DNA from: Desulfovibrionaceae bacterium
GTDB taxonomy: Bacteria; Desulfobacterota; Desulfovibrionia; Desulfovibrionales; Desulfovibrionaceae
DNA length: 64,000 nucleotides
Reading direction: 5' to 3'
NCBI GenBank assembly: GCA_009782775.1
Contig: WRIL01000010.1
Coordinates: 1-64,000, forward strand
A model generated the notes under the pieces. It was given only the letters and a program-made list of their open reading frames with translations, was not told where the DNA came from and did not search any database. Shown here one piece after another: positions 9,546-19,150 of the stretch (its first letter is position 1; every line of letters starts with the position of its first letter). The position numbers and the translations under genes are program-made.

Positions 9546-12055
9546 TGAAATACGACCCGCACAGCCTTGAACAGAAGTGGCAGGACATCTGGGAAAAAGA
9601 GAGAACCTTCCGTAGCTTCAGGCCCGGAAGGCCGGACGCTGAAAAGCCCAAATTCTACTGCCTGGAGATGTTCCCCTATCCTTCGGGGAATATCCACATG
9701 GGGCATGTGCGCAACTATTCCATCGGCGATGTGCTGGCCCGCTTCAAGCGGATGCGGGGTTTCAACGTCCTCTATCCCATGGGCTGGGACGCCTTCGGAC
9801 TGCCGGCGGAAAACGCGGCCATCCAGAACGGCACGCACCCGGCCTCCTGGACCTTTTCAAACATCGAAAACATGAAAAAACAGCTCCGCCGCATGGGCTA
9901 CTCCTACGACTGGACCAGGGAGCTGGCCACCTGCGCGCCGGAGTATTATCGCTGGGAACAGGCCTTTTTTCTGAAGTTCCTGGAAAAGGACCTGGCCTAC
10001 CGCAAAAAGGCCTCCCAGCACTGGTGCCCAAGCTGCCACACGGTGCTGGCCAATGAGCAGGTTATTGAAGGACGTTGCTGGCGTTGCGATTCCGAGGTGG
10101 AAGCCAAGGAGCTGACCCAGTGGTTTCTGCGCATCAGCGCCTACTCCGAAGAACTCCTGGCCGACTTGGAGACCTTGGGAAAGGGCTGGCCGGAACGGGT
10201 GCTGACCATGCAGCGCAACTGGATCGGCAAATCTCTGGGCGCGGATATCGAATTTCCCCTGGAAGAAGGGACGCAGCGCCTACGGGTCTTTTCCACCCGG
10301 CCCGACACCCTGGCCGGGGCCACTTTCATGAGTCTCTCCGCCGAACACCCGCTGCTGGACGAAATCCTACGCGGACGGCCGCAGGAAGAGGAAGCCCGCG
10401 CCTTTGCCCTTTCCATCAGGAATTCCGTCAAAACCTCCGCCAAGGGGCCGGAAGACCTGGAAAAAGAAGGACGCTTCACCGGCGCTTACTGCCTCAACCC
10501 CCTTACCGGCGCGCGCATGCCCATCTGGGTGGCCAACTTCGTCCTGGCCGGCTACGGAACCGGGGCGGTCATGGCCGTGCCGGCCCATGATCAGCGCGAT
10601 TACGAATTCGCCCGCAAGTACGATCTGCCCATCCAGGTGGTCATTCAGCCGGAAAACTCCCCCGCCCTGCGCCCAGAAGACATGGCCGCGGCCTACGACA
10701 GGCCGGGGCGGCTGGTCAATTCCGGGACTTACGACGGTATGGACAACGAAGAGGCCAAGGGGACGGTGGCTGGCTGGCTGGAGGAGCGCGGCCTGGGACG
10801 GCCCAGCGTCCAGTGGCGGCTGCGCGACTGGAATGTTTCCCGCCAGCGTTACTGGGGCACGCCCATCCCGGTGGTTTACTGCGACCGTTGCGGCATGGTC
10901 CCGGAAAAGGCGGAGAACCTGCCGGTATTGCTGCCCCTGGAGGTACAAACCCACCCCGACGGACGATCCCCCCTGCCGGACAGCCCGACCTTCTGTAAGG
11001 CGCGCTGCCCGGAGTGCGGGGGGGAAGCCCGGCGCGAGACCGACACCTTTGACACCTTTGTGGAATCCTCCTGGTACTTTCTACGCTACGCCGCTTCCCC
11101 GGCGGACAACGGGCAGGCCTTCAACATCGAGGATCTGCGCTACTGGATGCCCGTGGACCAGTACATCGGCGGGGTGGAACACGCCATCCTGCATCTGCTT
11201 TATTCCCGTTTCTTCATCAAGGCCCTGAACGACATGGGCTTCATCCGGGAGATCCGTGAGCCTTTCAGCAACCTGCTCACTCAGGGCATGGTGCGCATGG
11301 GCGGCTCCAAGATGTCCAAGTCCAAGGGCAATGTCGTCAGCCCCTCGGAGATGATCAACAGGTACGGAGCCGATACCGTGCGCCTGTTCTGCCTCTTCGC
11401 CGCTCCGCCGGAGCGGGATTTTGACTGGTCTGAAAGCGGCATTGAAGGCGCTTACCGTTTTATCCAGCGCGTCTGGCGCTTCTGCACGGATCTGGCCGGA
11501 AAAATTCCCCCGGCCGGACCGCTTTCCGCCGGAGAGGAGGGGCCCCGCGACGAGCGCGCCAGGGAAACCCGCCTGCGGGAACACGCGGCCATAAAAAAAG
11601 TCGGCGAGGATTTAGAAAATTTCCAGTTCAACACCGCCATCGCCGCCACCATGGAGCTGTTCAATCATCTTTTATCGACGCGGGACGAACTCCTGGACGA
11701 AGAACCAGGGCGGAAGGCTCTGGCTTCGGCCACAGCCAGTCTGCTTACCCTGCTGGCCCCCTTTACCCCGCACCTCTCTGAGGAACTCTGGCAAACGCTC
11801 GGATTTGCCGGACGCGCCGGTGAACAGCCCTGGCCCGCCTGGCAGGCGGAAGCCCTGCGCCGCGACATCCTCACCATCGTGGTGCAGGTGAACGGCAAGC
11901 TGCGCGCCCGTCTGGAACTGCCCGCGGAGGCCTCCGGGGAAGAGTGCGAAGCCGCGGCCCTGACCCATGACAACATCCAAAAATACATCCAAGGGCGTGA
12001 GATCAAAAAAATCCTCCATGTGCCCGGAAAGCTGATCAATGTCGTGGTCGCCTGA
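9545..12055 (+). CDS. leuS: Leucyl-tRNA synthetase
   Basis: An 836-residue class Ia synthetase charging tRNA-Leu. The ATG at 9545 overlaps the pnp TGA; an in-frame TTG one codon earlier is less likely. The HIGH-type motif is in [18 protein letters not shown] near residue 40. The CP1 editing domain has [20 protein letters not shown] and [15 protein letters not shown]. The KMSKS loop is [18 protein letters not shown]. The C-terminal domain ends with the beta region [14 protein letters not shown]. Length is within the bacterial LeuS range. The 3' end overlaps lptE by 17 nt. Confidence 0.97.
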   Translation: MKYDPHSLEQKWQDIWEKERTFRSFRPGRPDAEKPKFYCLEMFPYPSGNIHMGHVRNYSIGDVLARFKRMRGFNVLYPMGWDAFGLPAENAAIQNGTHPASWTFSNIENMKKQLRRMGYSYDWTRELATCAPEYYRWEQAFFLKFLEKDLAYRKKASQHWCPSCHTVLANEQVIEGRCWRCDSEVEAKELTQWFLRISAYSEELLADLETLGKGWPERVLTMQRNWIGKSLGADIEFPLEEGTQRLRVFSTRPDTLAGATFMSLSAEHPLLDEILRGRPQEEEARAFALSIRNSVKTSAKGPEDLEKEGRFTGAYCLNPLTGARMPIWVANFVLAGYGTGAVMAVPAHDQRDYEFARKYDLPIQVVIQPENSPALRPEDMAAAYDRPGRLVNSGTYDGMDNEEAKGTVAGWLEERGLGRPSVQWRLRDWNVSRQRYWGTPIPVVYCDRCGMVPEKAENLPVLLPLEVQTHPDGRSPLPDSPTFCKARCPECGGEARRETDTFDTFVESSWYFLRYAASPADNGQAFNIEDLRYWMPVDQYIGGVEHAILHLLYSRFFIKALNDMGFIREIREPFSNLLTQGMVRMGGSKMSKSKGNVVSPSEMINRYGADTVRLFCLFAAPPERDFDWSESGIEGAYRFIQRVWRFCTDLAGKIPPAGPLSAGEEGPRDERARETRLREHAAIKKVGEDLENFQFNTAIAATMELFNHLLSTRDELLDEEPGRKALASATASLLTLLAPFTPHLSEELWQTLGFAGRAGEQPWPAWQAEALRRDILTIVVQVNGKLRARLELPAEASGEECEAAALTHDNIQKYIQGREIKKILHVPGKLINVVVA

Positions 12056-12545
12056 GGCATTGCGCCCGCTGCTCATCCCGTTCCTCTGCCTGAGCCTTCT
12101 GTCCGGCTGCGGCTACGCGCCGGTCGGGAGCAATTCTTCCATCCTGGGCAGCGGCCAATCCACCCTGCGTCTTTCCGGCATTGAGCAGCCCACCCTCCTG
12201 CCCTGGGTGAACTATTCCCTGCACTCGGCCCTGCGGGATGAATTCAGGGACAGAAACCTGGCCGTCTGGGTGGACAGCGGTCCGGCTGACTTCCTGATCA
12301 GCTTGCGGGTCAACGAGTTCAGCATGCGCGGAGCGGTCAAAAGCAGTGCCGAAACCACCCTGCTTCACACCGGCGCTATTTCCCTCACCGCCGTAATCAG
12401 CCATGGCGCCGACAACAGCGAAGTCTGGCGCTCCCGCGTCTCTTATTCCGACACCTTTGAGAGCGATTCCCAGGAAAAAGCTGGAGCCATGCTCTTCAGG
12501 CAGGCCGTACGCCTCCTGGCCAACAAGCTGCGCCAGGCTTTCTAG
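12039..12545 (+). CDS. lptE: LPS-assembly lipoprotein LptE
   Basis: A 168-residue outer-membrane lipoprotein, the plug of the LptD translocon that inserts lipopolysaccharide. It has a signal peptide with lipobox LLSGC (cysteine near residue 24), followed by GYAPVG, a common LptE/RlpB opening after the cysteine. The remainder has family-like spacing, with [17 protein letters not shown] and [11 protein letters not shown]. It overlaps leuS and is followed 11 nt later by holA. leuS-lptE-holA is a conserved proteobacterial order, which strengthens the call. Confidence 0.88.
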   Translation: MSWSPEALRPLLIPFLCLSLLSGCGYAPVGSNSSILGSGQSTLRLSGIEQPTLLPWVNYSLHSALRDEFRDRNLAVWVDSGPADFLISLRVNEFSMRGAVKSSAETTLLHTGAISLTAVISHGADNSEVWRSRVSYSDTFESDSQEKAGAMLFRQAVRLLANKLRQAF

Positions 12546-12556
12546 GGGTACGGGCA

Positions 12557-13537
12557 ATGGCCTCCCGCCCAGCCTTCAACCTCTGCCTCGGTCCGGATGC
12601 GGTCCTCCTGCGGGAGCATATTGATGCGCAGCTCGCGGCCTTTCCTCCGGCCTCCGGACAGGCTTGGAAAATCCGCGTCTTCTGGGGCGATGCCCCCTTG
12701 GAGGCGCAATTCTGGCACGCCCTGGGCATGCAGGATCTTTTCCAAACCCCCCAGGCCCTGATCCTGCGCCGGGCCAACCAAGCGCCCCTGGAACAACTGA
12801 AAAAAATTTCCGCCGCCCTAGGGGGAATCCCCCCGCAGACCTGGCCCTTCATCTGCCTGGAAACGGAATACGAAAAAGGGAAACCCAAAATTCCCGCTAC
12901 CCTGGCCCGGCTGAAATTTTATGCCTTTGCACTGGAAAAGGGCTGGGTAACGGGAATCCCCCCCCTGGATCAGCGGGGCAAAAGCTCCTTCATCAAGAAA
13001 AACGCCCTGGCCCTGGGGCTGCGCCTGAGCGCGGCCGACCTGGATCGCCTGGGCCATTTTCTGCCCCAGGATGCCGGGGCCATCCGCCTGGAAATGGAAA
13101 AACTCGCCCTGGCCGCGGACGCTTCCGGAAGGCCCGCGCCGGAAGCCGTACAGATGCTCGGCCAGGAGCCGGACCTGGACATCTTCGCCTTCTTGCGCGG
13201 TCTGCAAAGCGGACGCCGGCCGGAACAGATCTGGATCCAGTTCCACAAGGATCGCGCCGGGACCTCCGATGCCGGACTCTTCGGCTTCCTCGGCATGCTC
13301 CTGCGCGAAGCCCGCCAGCTCTGGCAACTGCTGGCCGGAGAGCCTACAAGCCTCCCGGCCTTTGTCGTTGAGTCCAAGAGAAGCCTGGCCCAAAACCTGG
13401 GCTATACCGGTCTGGCCCGCATATGGGATTTGGCCCTGCGCGCCGACAAGGGCGTAAAAAGCGGTGAGCACAGCCCGGATCAGGCCTTTGAGTTCCTCCT
13501 GGCCGAACTCTTCCGCCTGTTCCAGGGCGGGAAATAG
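12557..13537 (+). CDS. holA: DNA polymerase III delta subunit
   Basis: A 326-residue clamp-loader subunit that opens the beta clamp. The sequence is divergent, as is usual for delta. Family-like stretches are FNLCLGPDAVLLREHIDAQL at the N-terminus (instead of the common 'GDE' opening), RLKFYAFALEKGWVTGIPP, LRLSAADLDRLGHFLPQDAGAIRLEMEKLAL and DIFAFLRGLQSGRRPEQIW. The identification rests strongly on position after lptE, together with the conserved helical delta C-domain pattern. Only a weak Shine-Dalgarno is seen. A T9 run follows the gene but the associated stem is only about 4 bp, so no terminator is called. Confidence 0.85.
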   Translation: MASRPAFNLCLGPDAVLLREHIDAQLAAFPPASGQAWKIRVFWGDAPLEAQFWHALGMQDLFQTPQALILRRANQAPLEQLKKISAALGGIPPQTWPFICLETEYEKGKPKIPATLARLKFYAFALEKGWVTGIPPLDQRGKSSFIKKNALALGLRLSAADLDRLGHFLPQDAGAIRLEMEKLALAADASGRPAPEAVQMLGQEPDLDIFAFLRGLQSGRRPEQIWIQFHKDRAGTSDAGLFGFLGMLLREARQLWQLLAGEPTSLPAFVVESKRSLAQNLGYTGLARIWDLALRADKGVKSGEHSPDQAFEFLLAELFRLFQGGK

Positions 13538-13581
13538 CGCCGGAGTCTTTTTTTTGATAAGGACAAAAAGAAGCATTCACC

Positions 13582-14835
13582 ATGAAAAAAATTAAAATGA
13601 CCACGCCTCTGGTTGAAATGGACGGGGACGAGATGACCCGCGTTCTCTGGCGGCTCATCAAGGATGAACTCATTCTCCCTTTCGTGGAGTTGAAAACGGA
13701 ATACTATGACCTGGGACTACTGAACCGCAATGAAACCAGAGATCAGGTCACCATCGACGCCGCCGTGGCGACCCAAAAATACGGGGTGGCGGTCAAATGC
13801 GCGACCATAACCCCCAACCGGCAAAGAATGGAGGAATACCCGCAGCTCACGGAGATGTGGAATAGCCCCAACGGAACCATTCGCGCCCTTCTCGACGGCA
13901 CCGTCTTCCGCGCCCCCATCCTGATTGATGCCATCAAGCCGGCGGTCAAAAACTGGAAAAAACCCATCACCATTGCCCGGCATGCTTACGGCGATGTTTA
14001 TCGCGGCATTGATTTCAAAACCGATGAACCCGGAGAAACCACGATGACCTTTCGCGGCCTTTCCGGCAAAAAACAACGCTTCTCCGTCCAAAAAACGGAT
14101 GGCCCGGCGATCTGGCAAGGCGCCCACAATAAAGAGGCCTCTATCCGCTCCTTCGCCCGCGCCTGTTTTCAATATGCCGTCGCCACCAGGCAGGATCTGT
14201 GGTTTTCCACAAAAGACACCATCGCCAAGGTATATGACGGCTTCTTCAAAACCATCTTTGAAGAGGTGTTTCAGGAATATAAAGATAAATTCGCGGCCCT
14301 GGGACTGGAATACTTTTATACGCTTATCGATGACGCGATCGCCAGGGTCATCCGTTCCGAGGGAGGCTATATCTGGGCCTGCAAAAATTACGACGGCGAT
14401 GTTATGAGCGATATGGTCTCCACCGCCTTCGGTTCTTTGGCCATGATGACCTCGGTGCTGGCATCCCCTGACGGCAAATTTGAATACGAGGCCGCCCACG
14501 GCACGGTGACACGCCACTACTACAAGTATATGAAAGGAGAAGAGACCTCCACCAATCCCGTGGCCACCATCTTCGCCTGGAGCGGAGGGCTGCGCAAACG
14601 CGGCGAACTCGACGCCCTAGACGACCTTATTAAGTTTGCCGATGCCCTTGAGCAGGCCTGCCTTGATTGCCTGAACGCCGGTATTATGACCAAAGACCTG
14701 GCAAGCCTCGTGGAACCCGGAATACAGGCGCGCGGTGTCAGCTCCAGGGATTTTCTAGCGGAAATTCGCGCCCGCCTTGAGCTGTCGCTCAACTGCTGCC
14801 ATGCGATATCCAGCGCCTTGGCAATGCGCTTGTAA
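13582..14835 (+). CDS. icd: NADP-dependent isocitrate dehydrogenase, eukaryote-like type, with altered C-terminus
   Basis: A 417-residue enzyme converting isocitrate to 2-oxoglutarate. It belongs to the homodimeric type II family shared with eukaryotes and Thermotoga rather than the E. coli type: VEMDGDEMTRVLWRLIKDEL, ATITPNRQRMEEY, SPNGTIRALLDGTVFR, RHAYGDVYRG, NYDGDVMSDMVSTAFGSLAM and EAAHGTVTRHYYKYMKG are all present, so the active site looks intact. The final 17 residues (after FLAEIRARLE) do not fit the family and are encoded by the antisense strand of a helix-turn-helix gene remnant (14781-14923). The natural stop was therefore probably lost and replaced. Horizontal origin is possible. 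Confidence 0.9.
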   Translation: MKKIKMTTPLVEMDGDEMTRVLWRLIKDELILPFVELKTEYYDLGLLNRNETRDQVTIDAAVATQKYGVAVKCATITPNRQRMEEYPQLTEMWNSPNGTIRALLDGTVFRAPILIDAIKPAVKNWKKPITIARHAYGDVYRGIDFKTDEPGETTMTFRGLSGKKQRFSVQKTDGPAIWQGAHNKEASIRSFARACFQYAVATRQDLWFSTKDTIAKVYDGFFKTIFEEVFQEYKDKFAALGLEYFYTLIDDAIARVIRSEGGYIWACKNYDGDVMSDMVSTAFGSLAMMTSVLASPDGKFEYEAAHGTVTRHYYKYMKGEETSTNPVATIFAWSGGLRKRGELDALDDLIKFADALEQACLDCLNAGIMTKDLASLVEPGIQARGVSSRDFLAEIRARLELSLNCCHAISSALAMRL

Positions 14836-14923
14836 ATGACGATGCGCGGCTTGACCTTGCCGGTTTCGAGTCTGGCATAGGCGGGCTGGCTCAGGGTTAT
14901 CGGTTTTTGCGCGAATCGCCCAC
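14781..14923 (-). pseudogene. Remnant of an XRE-type helix-turn-helix regulator or antitoxin gene
   Basis: The reverse strand reads without a stop or start as ...RFAQKPITLSQPAYARLETG followed by KVKPRIVIYKRIAKALDIAW and QQLSDS. This is a clear second half of an XRE/HTH_3 domain (recognition helix SQPAYARLETGK, then IAKALDI). The first HTH helices and a start codon are missing, and the 3' part is buried under the end of icd. No partner toxin is visible nearby. I read it as the scar of an insertion or deletion. Motif recognition is by eye. Confidence 0.6.
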
Positions 14924-15008
14924 GGAAGCTCTTTATAAATTTTGTTTTTTTGGATAAGGAAAAAAGGCTGCGGCTTGCCCGGCCATGTCAGTTTCGCAGG
15001 AGTAACCC

Positions 15009-16913
15009 ATGCTGGATATAATCAGGCGCAATTCCCAATCCTGGGCGATCAAGGTGATTTTCGCCCTGATCATCATTGTCTTTGTCTATTGGGGCGCCAA
15101 TACCACGAGTTCCGAATCGGACAAAACCCTGGCCAAGGTAAACGGCGAAAGCATTTACCGCCGGGACCTGTATGAAAGATACCAAGAAGAGACGCTGAGA
15201 CTCCGGCAGGAAGGGCGGGATCTCTCAGCTCTCGGCGAAGAAGAACAAGGGGCGCTGGAGCGGATGCTGCTGAACCAACTTATTATCCGCGCCATGATGC
15301 GACAGGAGGCGGAAAGGCTGGGTCTGGGCATCTCGAACATGGAACTCTCGAATCTGGTCTCGGGCGTACCCATGTTCCAGGACGAACACGGGCGCTTCGA
15401 CAAGAACATCTACCGCGAAACGCTGGCGCTCATGTCCATGGCCCCCGGCCGCTACGAACGGAGGGTCAGCGAGGACCTGCTTCTGAACAAATTCCAGAAC
15501 TATGTGACCGGCGCGGCGAACCTGGATGAAGCCGGAGCGAGACGCCTCTTTGATTTTGAAATGGAACGCCGGGAAATGGAATATCTGAATTTCAACCACG
15601 CCGATTACACGAAAGGACTGAATCCGGGCGAGGCCGAACTCATGTCTTCTTATACGGAAAACAACGAACGCTGGCGGGAACCAACTCTGGTGAACACGGA
15701 TTACCTGCTCTTTGATTTGCCGGTTCTCTCCTCCCTGCGCCCGGTGAGCGAGGAAGACGCCCGGGCCTACTATGAAAGCCGCCGGGAGTCTTTTGTCAGG
15801 CCTGCGGCCTACCACAGCCGGCATATCCTGGTGCGCCTGCCGCTGTCCATGAACGCCGGCGAGTCCGCCATACAGGAGGCGCGGCAAAAAGCGGAGAATA
15901 TCCTGGCTGAACTCAAGGCCGGGGCCAAGTTCGCAGATCTGGCCCGGAAACATTCCGATGACGCCCTGACCAGTGAAAACGGCGGCGAGGTGGGCTGGGC
16001 GGAACACGGACAGCTGGACGCGGCCTATGAACTGGCCCTGGAAATGGCCGACCCCGGCCTGATCCCGGCACCGGTGCGCAGTTTTAACGGCTTTCATGTG
16101 ATTGAGCTTCTGGAAAAACGGCCGGAAAGCATCCGGCCCCTGGAAGAGATGCTGGAAGACATCCTGAGCCAGTTGCGTGAGGACGCGGCCTATACGGTGT
16201 TGCAGGACACCCTCTCCGAGGTGGAAGACGCCATGAGCCGCGGCCAATCCCTGGAAGATACGGCCGCGTTCTACAATACGGAAATCCGGAACAGCGGCCG
16301 GCTGGAAATCCCGGCCCTGGCCGCCCTGCTGGAGCTTCCGGAAAACGCCCTGGTCGGGCTTAATCGCCTACGGGCCGGGGAAACGCTCCCCGCTCCCCTG
16401 GAACAGGCTCAAGGGTTTGTGGTGATCCGCCTGCGGGAATATCAGCCCTCCAGGATTCCGGATTTCGCGGATTTACGCCCGCAGGTGCTGGAAGATCTCA
16501 TGGCCGTGGAAAGCGCAAGGCTCGCCCATGAAGAAGCCCTGAAAGAGCTGTCCTCCCTCCGCGCCGATCCTGACAAAAAACCCTCCGCCAAACTCTCTTC
16601 CGGAACGGCCACCCGCTTCGCCGGACTGCCGGACCTGGGCTGGAACCCGGAACTGACCAAGGCGCTGTACTTGGCCCGGCCCGGAGAATGGCTGGACACG
16701 CCCCACCGGCTGGCCGAGGCCACCATTCTGGCGCGCCTCGTAAACATCCTGCCGCCTGATGAGAACAGCTGGCAACAGGAAGGCGCGGCCTACACCGCAA
16801 CCTTGAACCAGTTGCGCCGGAACGAAATTTTTAATATTTATCTGGAACGTCTGCAGAAAGAGTCAAAAATAACCGTGGACGCGCGCTCCGGTTCCCGCCT
16901 GCTCGGCAGGTAG
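15009..16913 (+). CDS. ppiD: Periplasmic folding chaperone / peptidyl-prolyl isomerase PpiD-like (SurA_N + parvulin)
   Basis: A 634-residue inner-membrane-anchored chaperone acting on proteins leaving the Sec translocon. A cytoplasmic start MLDIIRRNSQSWAIK is followed by a membrane span at about 15-30 (VIFALIIIVFVYWG). A SurA_N-type helical domain follows (LAKVNGESIYRRDLYERYQ). One parvulin domain is visible at about 270-370, with SRHILVRLP, AKFADLARKHSDD and GGEVGWAEHGQLD. Length and layout match PpiD. CAGGAG lies 7 nt before the ATG. It is isolated between icd and the convergent thiD. Confidence 0.9.
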   Translation: MLDIIRRNSQSWAIKVIFALIIIVFVYWGANTTSSESDKTLAKVNGESIYRRDLYERYQEETLRLRQEGRDLSALGEEEQGALERMLLNQLIIRAMMRQEAERLGLGISNMELSNLVSGVPMFQDEHGRFDKNIYRETLALMSMAPGRYERRVSEDLLLNKFQNYVTGAANLDEAGARRLFDFEMERREMEYLNFNHADYTKGLNPGEAELMSSYTENNERWREPTLVNTDYLLFDLPVLSSLRPVSEEDARAYYESRRESFVRPAAYHSRHILVRLPLSMNAGESAIQEARQKAENILAELKAGAKFADLARKHSDDALTSENGGEVGWAEHGQLDAAYELALEMADPGLIPAPVRSFNGFHVIELLEKRPESIRPLEEMLEDILSQLREDAAYTVLQDTLSEVEDAMSRGQSLEDTAAFYNTEIRNSGRLEIPALAALLELPENALVGLNRLRAGETLPAPLEQAQGFVVIRLREYQPSRIPDFADLRPQVLEDLMAVESARLAHEEALKELSSLRADPDKKPSAKLSSGTATRFAGLPDLGWNPELTKALYLARPGEWLDTPHRLAEATILARLVNILPPDENSWQQEGAAYTATLNQLRRNEIFNIYLERLQKESKITVDARSGSRLLGR

Positions 16914-16949
16914 AAAAAAGGCGTAACGGAAGGTAAAACCGACTGGCCC

Positions 16950-17777
16950 TCAAGAACAATCACAGCCGAACAGAGTATTTTTCCTCCAGTGGCTGGGATT
17001 GCCCGGCCCCACCCACCGGTTTAGAGGGAAGCTGGCGCTCAGGCTGGCGGTGATGAATTTCTTGGCCAGGGCCACGGCCTCATACACCCGGAGGCCGCGG
17101 GCCAGACCGGCGGCAATGGCCGCGGAGGTGGTGCAGCCGGCCCCGTGGGTCCAGTCGGTATGGATGAGGGTATCTTCAAGCTGATGGAAATCCTTGCCGT
17201 CGTAAAGCAGATCCACGGATTGCGCGGCTTGGGGGAGTTTGGGGCCGCCCTTGATGAAAACATTGGCCGCCCCCTTGTCCGCGATGATGCGGGCCGCTTC
17301 CCGCATCTTCTCTAGGCTGTTCACCTCTTTCAGGCCTGAAAGCTGGCCGGCTTCAAAGAGGTTGGGGGTAACCACCAGGGCCAGAGGCAGAAGCTTGGCG
17401 GCCAGGGCGGAATTCAGCTCCGGGTTCAGGGCCTCGTCATTGCCCTTGCAGACCATGACCGGGTCCAGGACGTAATTCCAGACCTTATGGGCGCTGATAT
17501 ATTCCCTGGTCAACTCCACGGCGTAAAAGCTGCCCAGCATTCCGGACTTGGCTGCGGCCACCCCCACGCCTCCGAAAACCGTCTCCAACTGGGCCCGGAT
17601 GGCTTTTTCGGACAAAGGAAAAACATCATGCGCCCACTGCCGTGCCGGATCCATAGTGGCCACCAGGGTCACCGCCGCCATCCCGTAGAGGCCGTATTCT
17701 TCGTAGGTTTTCAGATCCGCTTCCAGCCCGGCGCCTCCGGAGGCGTCCGACCCCGCGATGGTGGCAATTTTCAGCAT
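16950..17777 (-). CDS. thiD: Hydroxymethylpyrimidine/phosphomethylpyrimidine kinase (ThiD family; pyridoxal kinase possible)
   Basis: A 275-residue ribokinase-fold enzyme. The start is placed at MLKIATIAGSDASGGAG, where family homology begins; a longer open frame upstream (to 17873) would run through the promoter. The substrate motif AGSDASGGAGLEADLKT, the segment GGPKLPQAAQSVDLLYDG, and the anion-hole motif THGAGCTTSAAIAAGLARG with its Cys are seen. ThiD phosphorylates HMP and HMP-P in thiamine synthesis; related members phosphorylate pyridoxal, and the sequence alone does not settle which. No other thiamine gene is near and no TPP riboswitch was seen. A sigma-70-like promoter stands upstream. 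Confidence 0.85.
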   Translation of the reverse strand: MLKIATIAGSDASGGAGLEADLKTYEEYGLYGMAAVTLVATMDPARQWAHDVFPLSEKAIRAQLETVFGGVGVAAAKSGMLGSFYAVELTREYISAHKVWNYVLDPVMVCKGNDEALNPELNSALAAKLLPLALVVTPNLFEAGQLSGLKEVNSLEKMREAARIIADKGAANVFIKGGPKLPQAAQSVDLLYDGKDFHQLEDTLIHTDWTHGAGCTTSAAIAAGLARGLRVYEAVALAKKFITASLSASFPLNRWVGPGNPSHWRKNTLFGCDCS

Positions 17778-17819
17778 GGCAGTTCTCTCGGATGGAAATT
17801 TTTTCGTTTGAAATAACAT

Positions 17820-17848
17820 AAAATAAAGAGATCCCCGATTTTCGTCAA
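17820..17848 (-). promoter_or_regulatory. Sigma-70-like promoter for thiD
   Basis: On the reverse strand TTGACG (17843-17848) is followed by a 17-nt spacer and TATTTT (17820-17825), about 43 nt before the thiD ATG. Five of six -35 bases match the consensus. The -10 is weaker. Confidence 0.5.
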
Positions 17849-17875
17849 TCTCCGGCCAGTAAATAAAGGACAATC

Positions 17876-19105
17876 ATGGGACTGAACGATACCCCCGCCG
17901 CGAACAGAATCCACATCGCCTTTTTCGGGCGCCGGAACACCGGCAAATCAAGCCTGGTGAACGCGGTCACCGGCCAGGACCTGGCCGTGGTTTCCGAGGT
18001 GAAAGGCACCACCACCGACCCGGTGCGCAAGGCCATGGAACTGCTGCCCCTGGGGCCGGTTCTGATCATCGACACCCCCGGCATTGACGATGAAGGTCCT
18101 CTCGGAGAACTGCGCATCCGCCGGACCAGGCAGGAGCTTAACAAGACCGATGTGGCGGTCCTGGTGCTGGACGCCTCGGAAAAGACGGCGGGCGGCGGTT
18201 TCCTCCAGGACGTTGAAAAGGAATTTTTCGACATTTTTCAGGCCAAGGGCATCCCCTGCGTCATCGCCGCCAACAAAAGCGATTTGCTGGAAGGAAGCCC
18301 GGAGGGATTGCCCGGAGGGGCCATTCCGGTAAGCGCCAAAAATGGTGACAACATTCCGGCGCTCAAGGAACGGATCGTCTCCCTGGCGGCAGCCGAGGAG
18401 CCACAAACCCGGCTGGTGGGAGACCTCATTCGACCGGCCGACTTGGTGCTGCTGGTAACACCCATTGACCACTCCGCGCCCAAGGGCCGCCTGATCCTCC
18501 CCCAGCAGCAGACCATCCGGGACATCCTGGAAGCCGGGGGCGTGGCCGTGGCGGCACAGGAAGGCCAATTGCGGGAAACCCTGAAACAACTGGGCAAAAA
18601 ACCTCGCCTGGTGATCACCGACAGCCAAGTTTTCGCCGAAGTGGCCGCCGAACTGCCCCTAGATATCCCGCTGACCTCCTTTTCCATCTTGTTCGCCCGC
18701 TACAAGGGCGGCCTGGAAAGCGCGGTCCGCGGCGTCACGGCCCTGGACCATCTTAAATCCGGCGACAAGATCCTCATCGCAGAAGGATGCACCCACCACC
18801 GCCAATGCGAGGACATCGGCACGGTAAAGCTTCCCCGCTGGATAAAGAATTACCGATCCACGGAAACGGAATTCTGTTTTTGCTCCGGCGGCGAATTCCC
18901 GGAAGACCTCTCCGCGTACGCCCTGATCGTCCACTGCGGCGGCTGCATGCTGAACGACAGGGAAATGCAGTACCGCCGCCGCTGCGCCGAGGACCAACTC
19001 ATCCCCTTTACCAACTACGGCATGGTCATCGCCCAGGTTCAGGGAATTCTGCGGCGAAGCCTGGCCGTATTTTCCAGCCAGCTCACGCCGCCTCCAGCCG
19101 CTTGA
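17876..19105 (+). CDS. hydF: [FeFe]-hydrogenase H-cluster maturation GTPase HydF
   Basis: A 409-residue scaffold protein on which the 2Fe subcluster is assembled before transfer to apo-HydA. An N-terminal G domain has P-loop GRRNTGKS at 18-25, a G2-like KGTTTDPV and G3 DTPG, with NKSD as G4. The C-terminal cluster-binding domain has CTHHRQC starting near residue 305 and HCGGC at 353-357, supplying the His/Cys ligands known for HydF. It leads the forward hydF-hydG-hydE group (45-nt and 10-nt gaps), which converges on the hydA operon. Confidence 0.96.
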   Translation: MGLNDTPAANRIHIAFFGRRNTGKSSLVNAVTGQDLAVVSEVKGTTTDPVRKAMELLPLGPVLIIDTPGIDDEGPLGELRIRRTRQELNKTDVAVLVLDASEKTAGGGFLQDVEKEFFDIFQAKGIPCVIAANKSDLLEGSPEGLPGGAIPVSAKNGDNIPALKERIVSLAAAEEPQTRLVGDLIRPADLVLLVTPIDHSAPKGRLILPQQQTIRDILEAGGVAVAAQEGQLRETLKQLGKKPRLVITDSQVFAEVAAELPLDIPLTSFSILFARYKGGLESAVRGVTALDHLKSGDKILIAEGCTHHRQCEDIGTVKLPRWIKNYRSTETEFCFCSGGEFPEDLSAYALIVHCGGCMLNDREMQYRRRCAEDQLIPFTNYGMVIAQVQGILRRSLAVFSSQLTPPPAA

Positions 19106-19150
19106 CGCGCCCTGGCCCCGGTTTTATGCTGCGCAACGGAGAACGAAATA

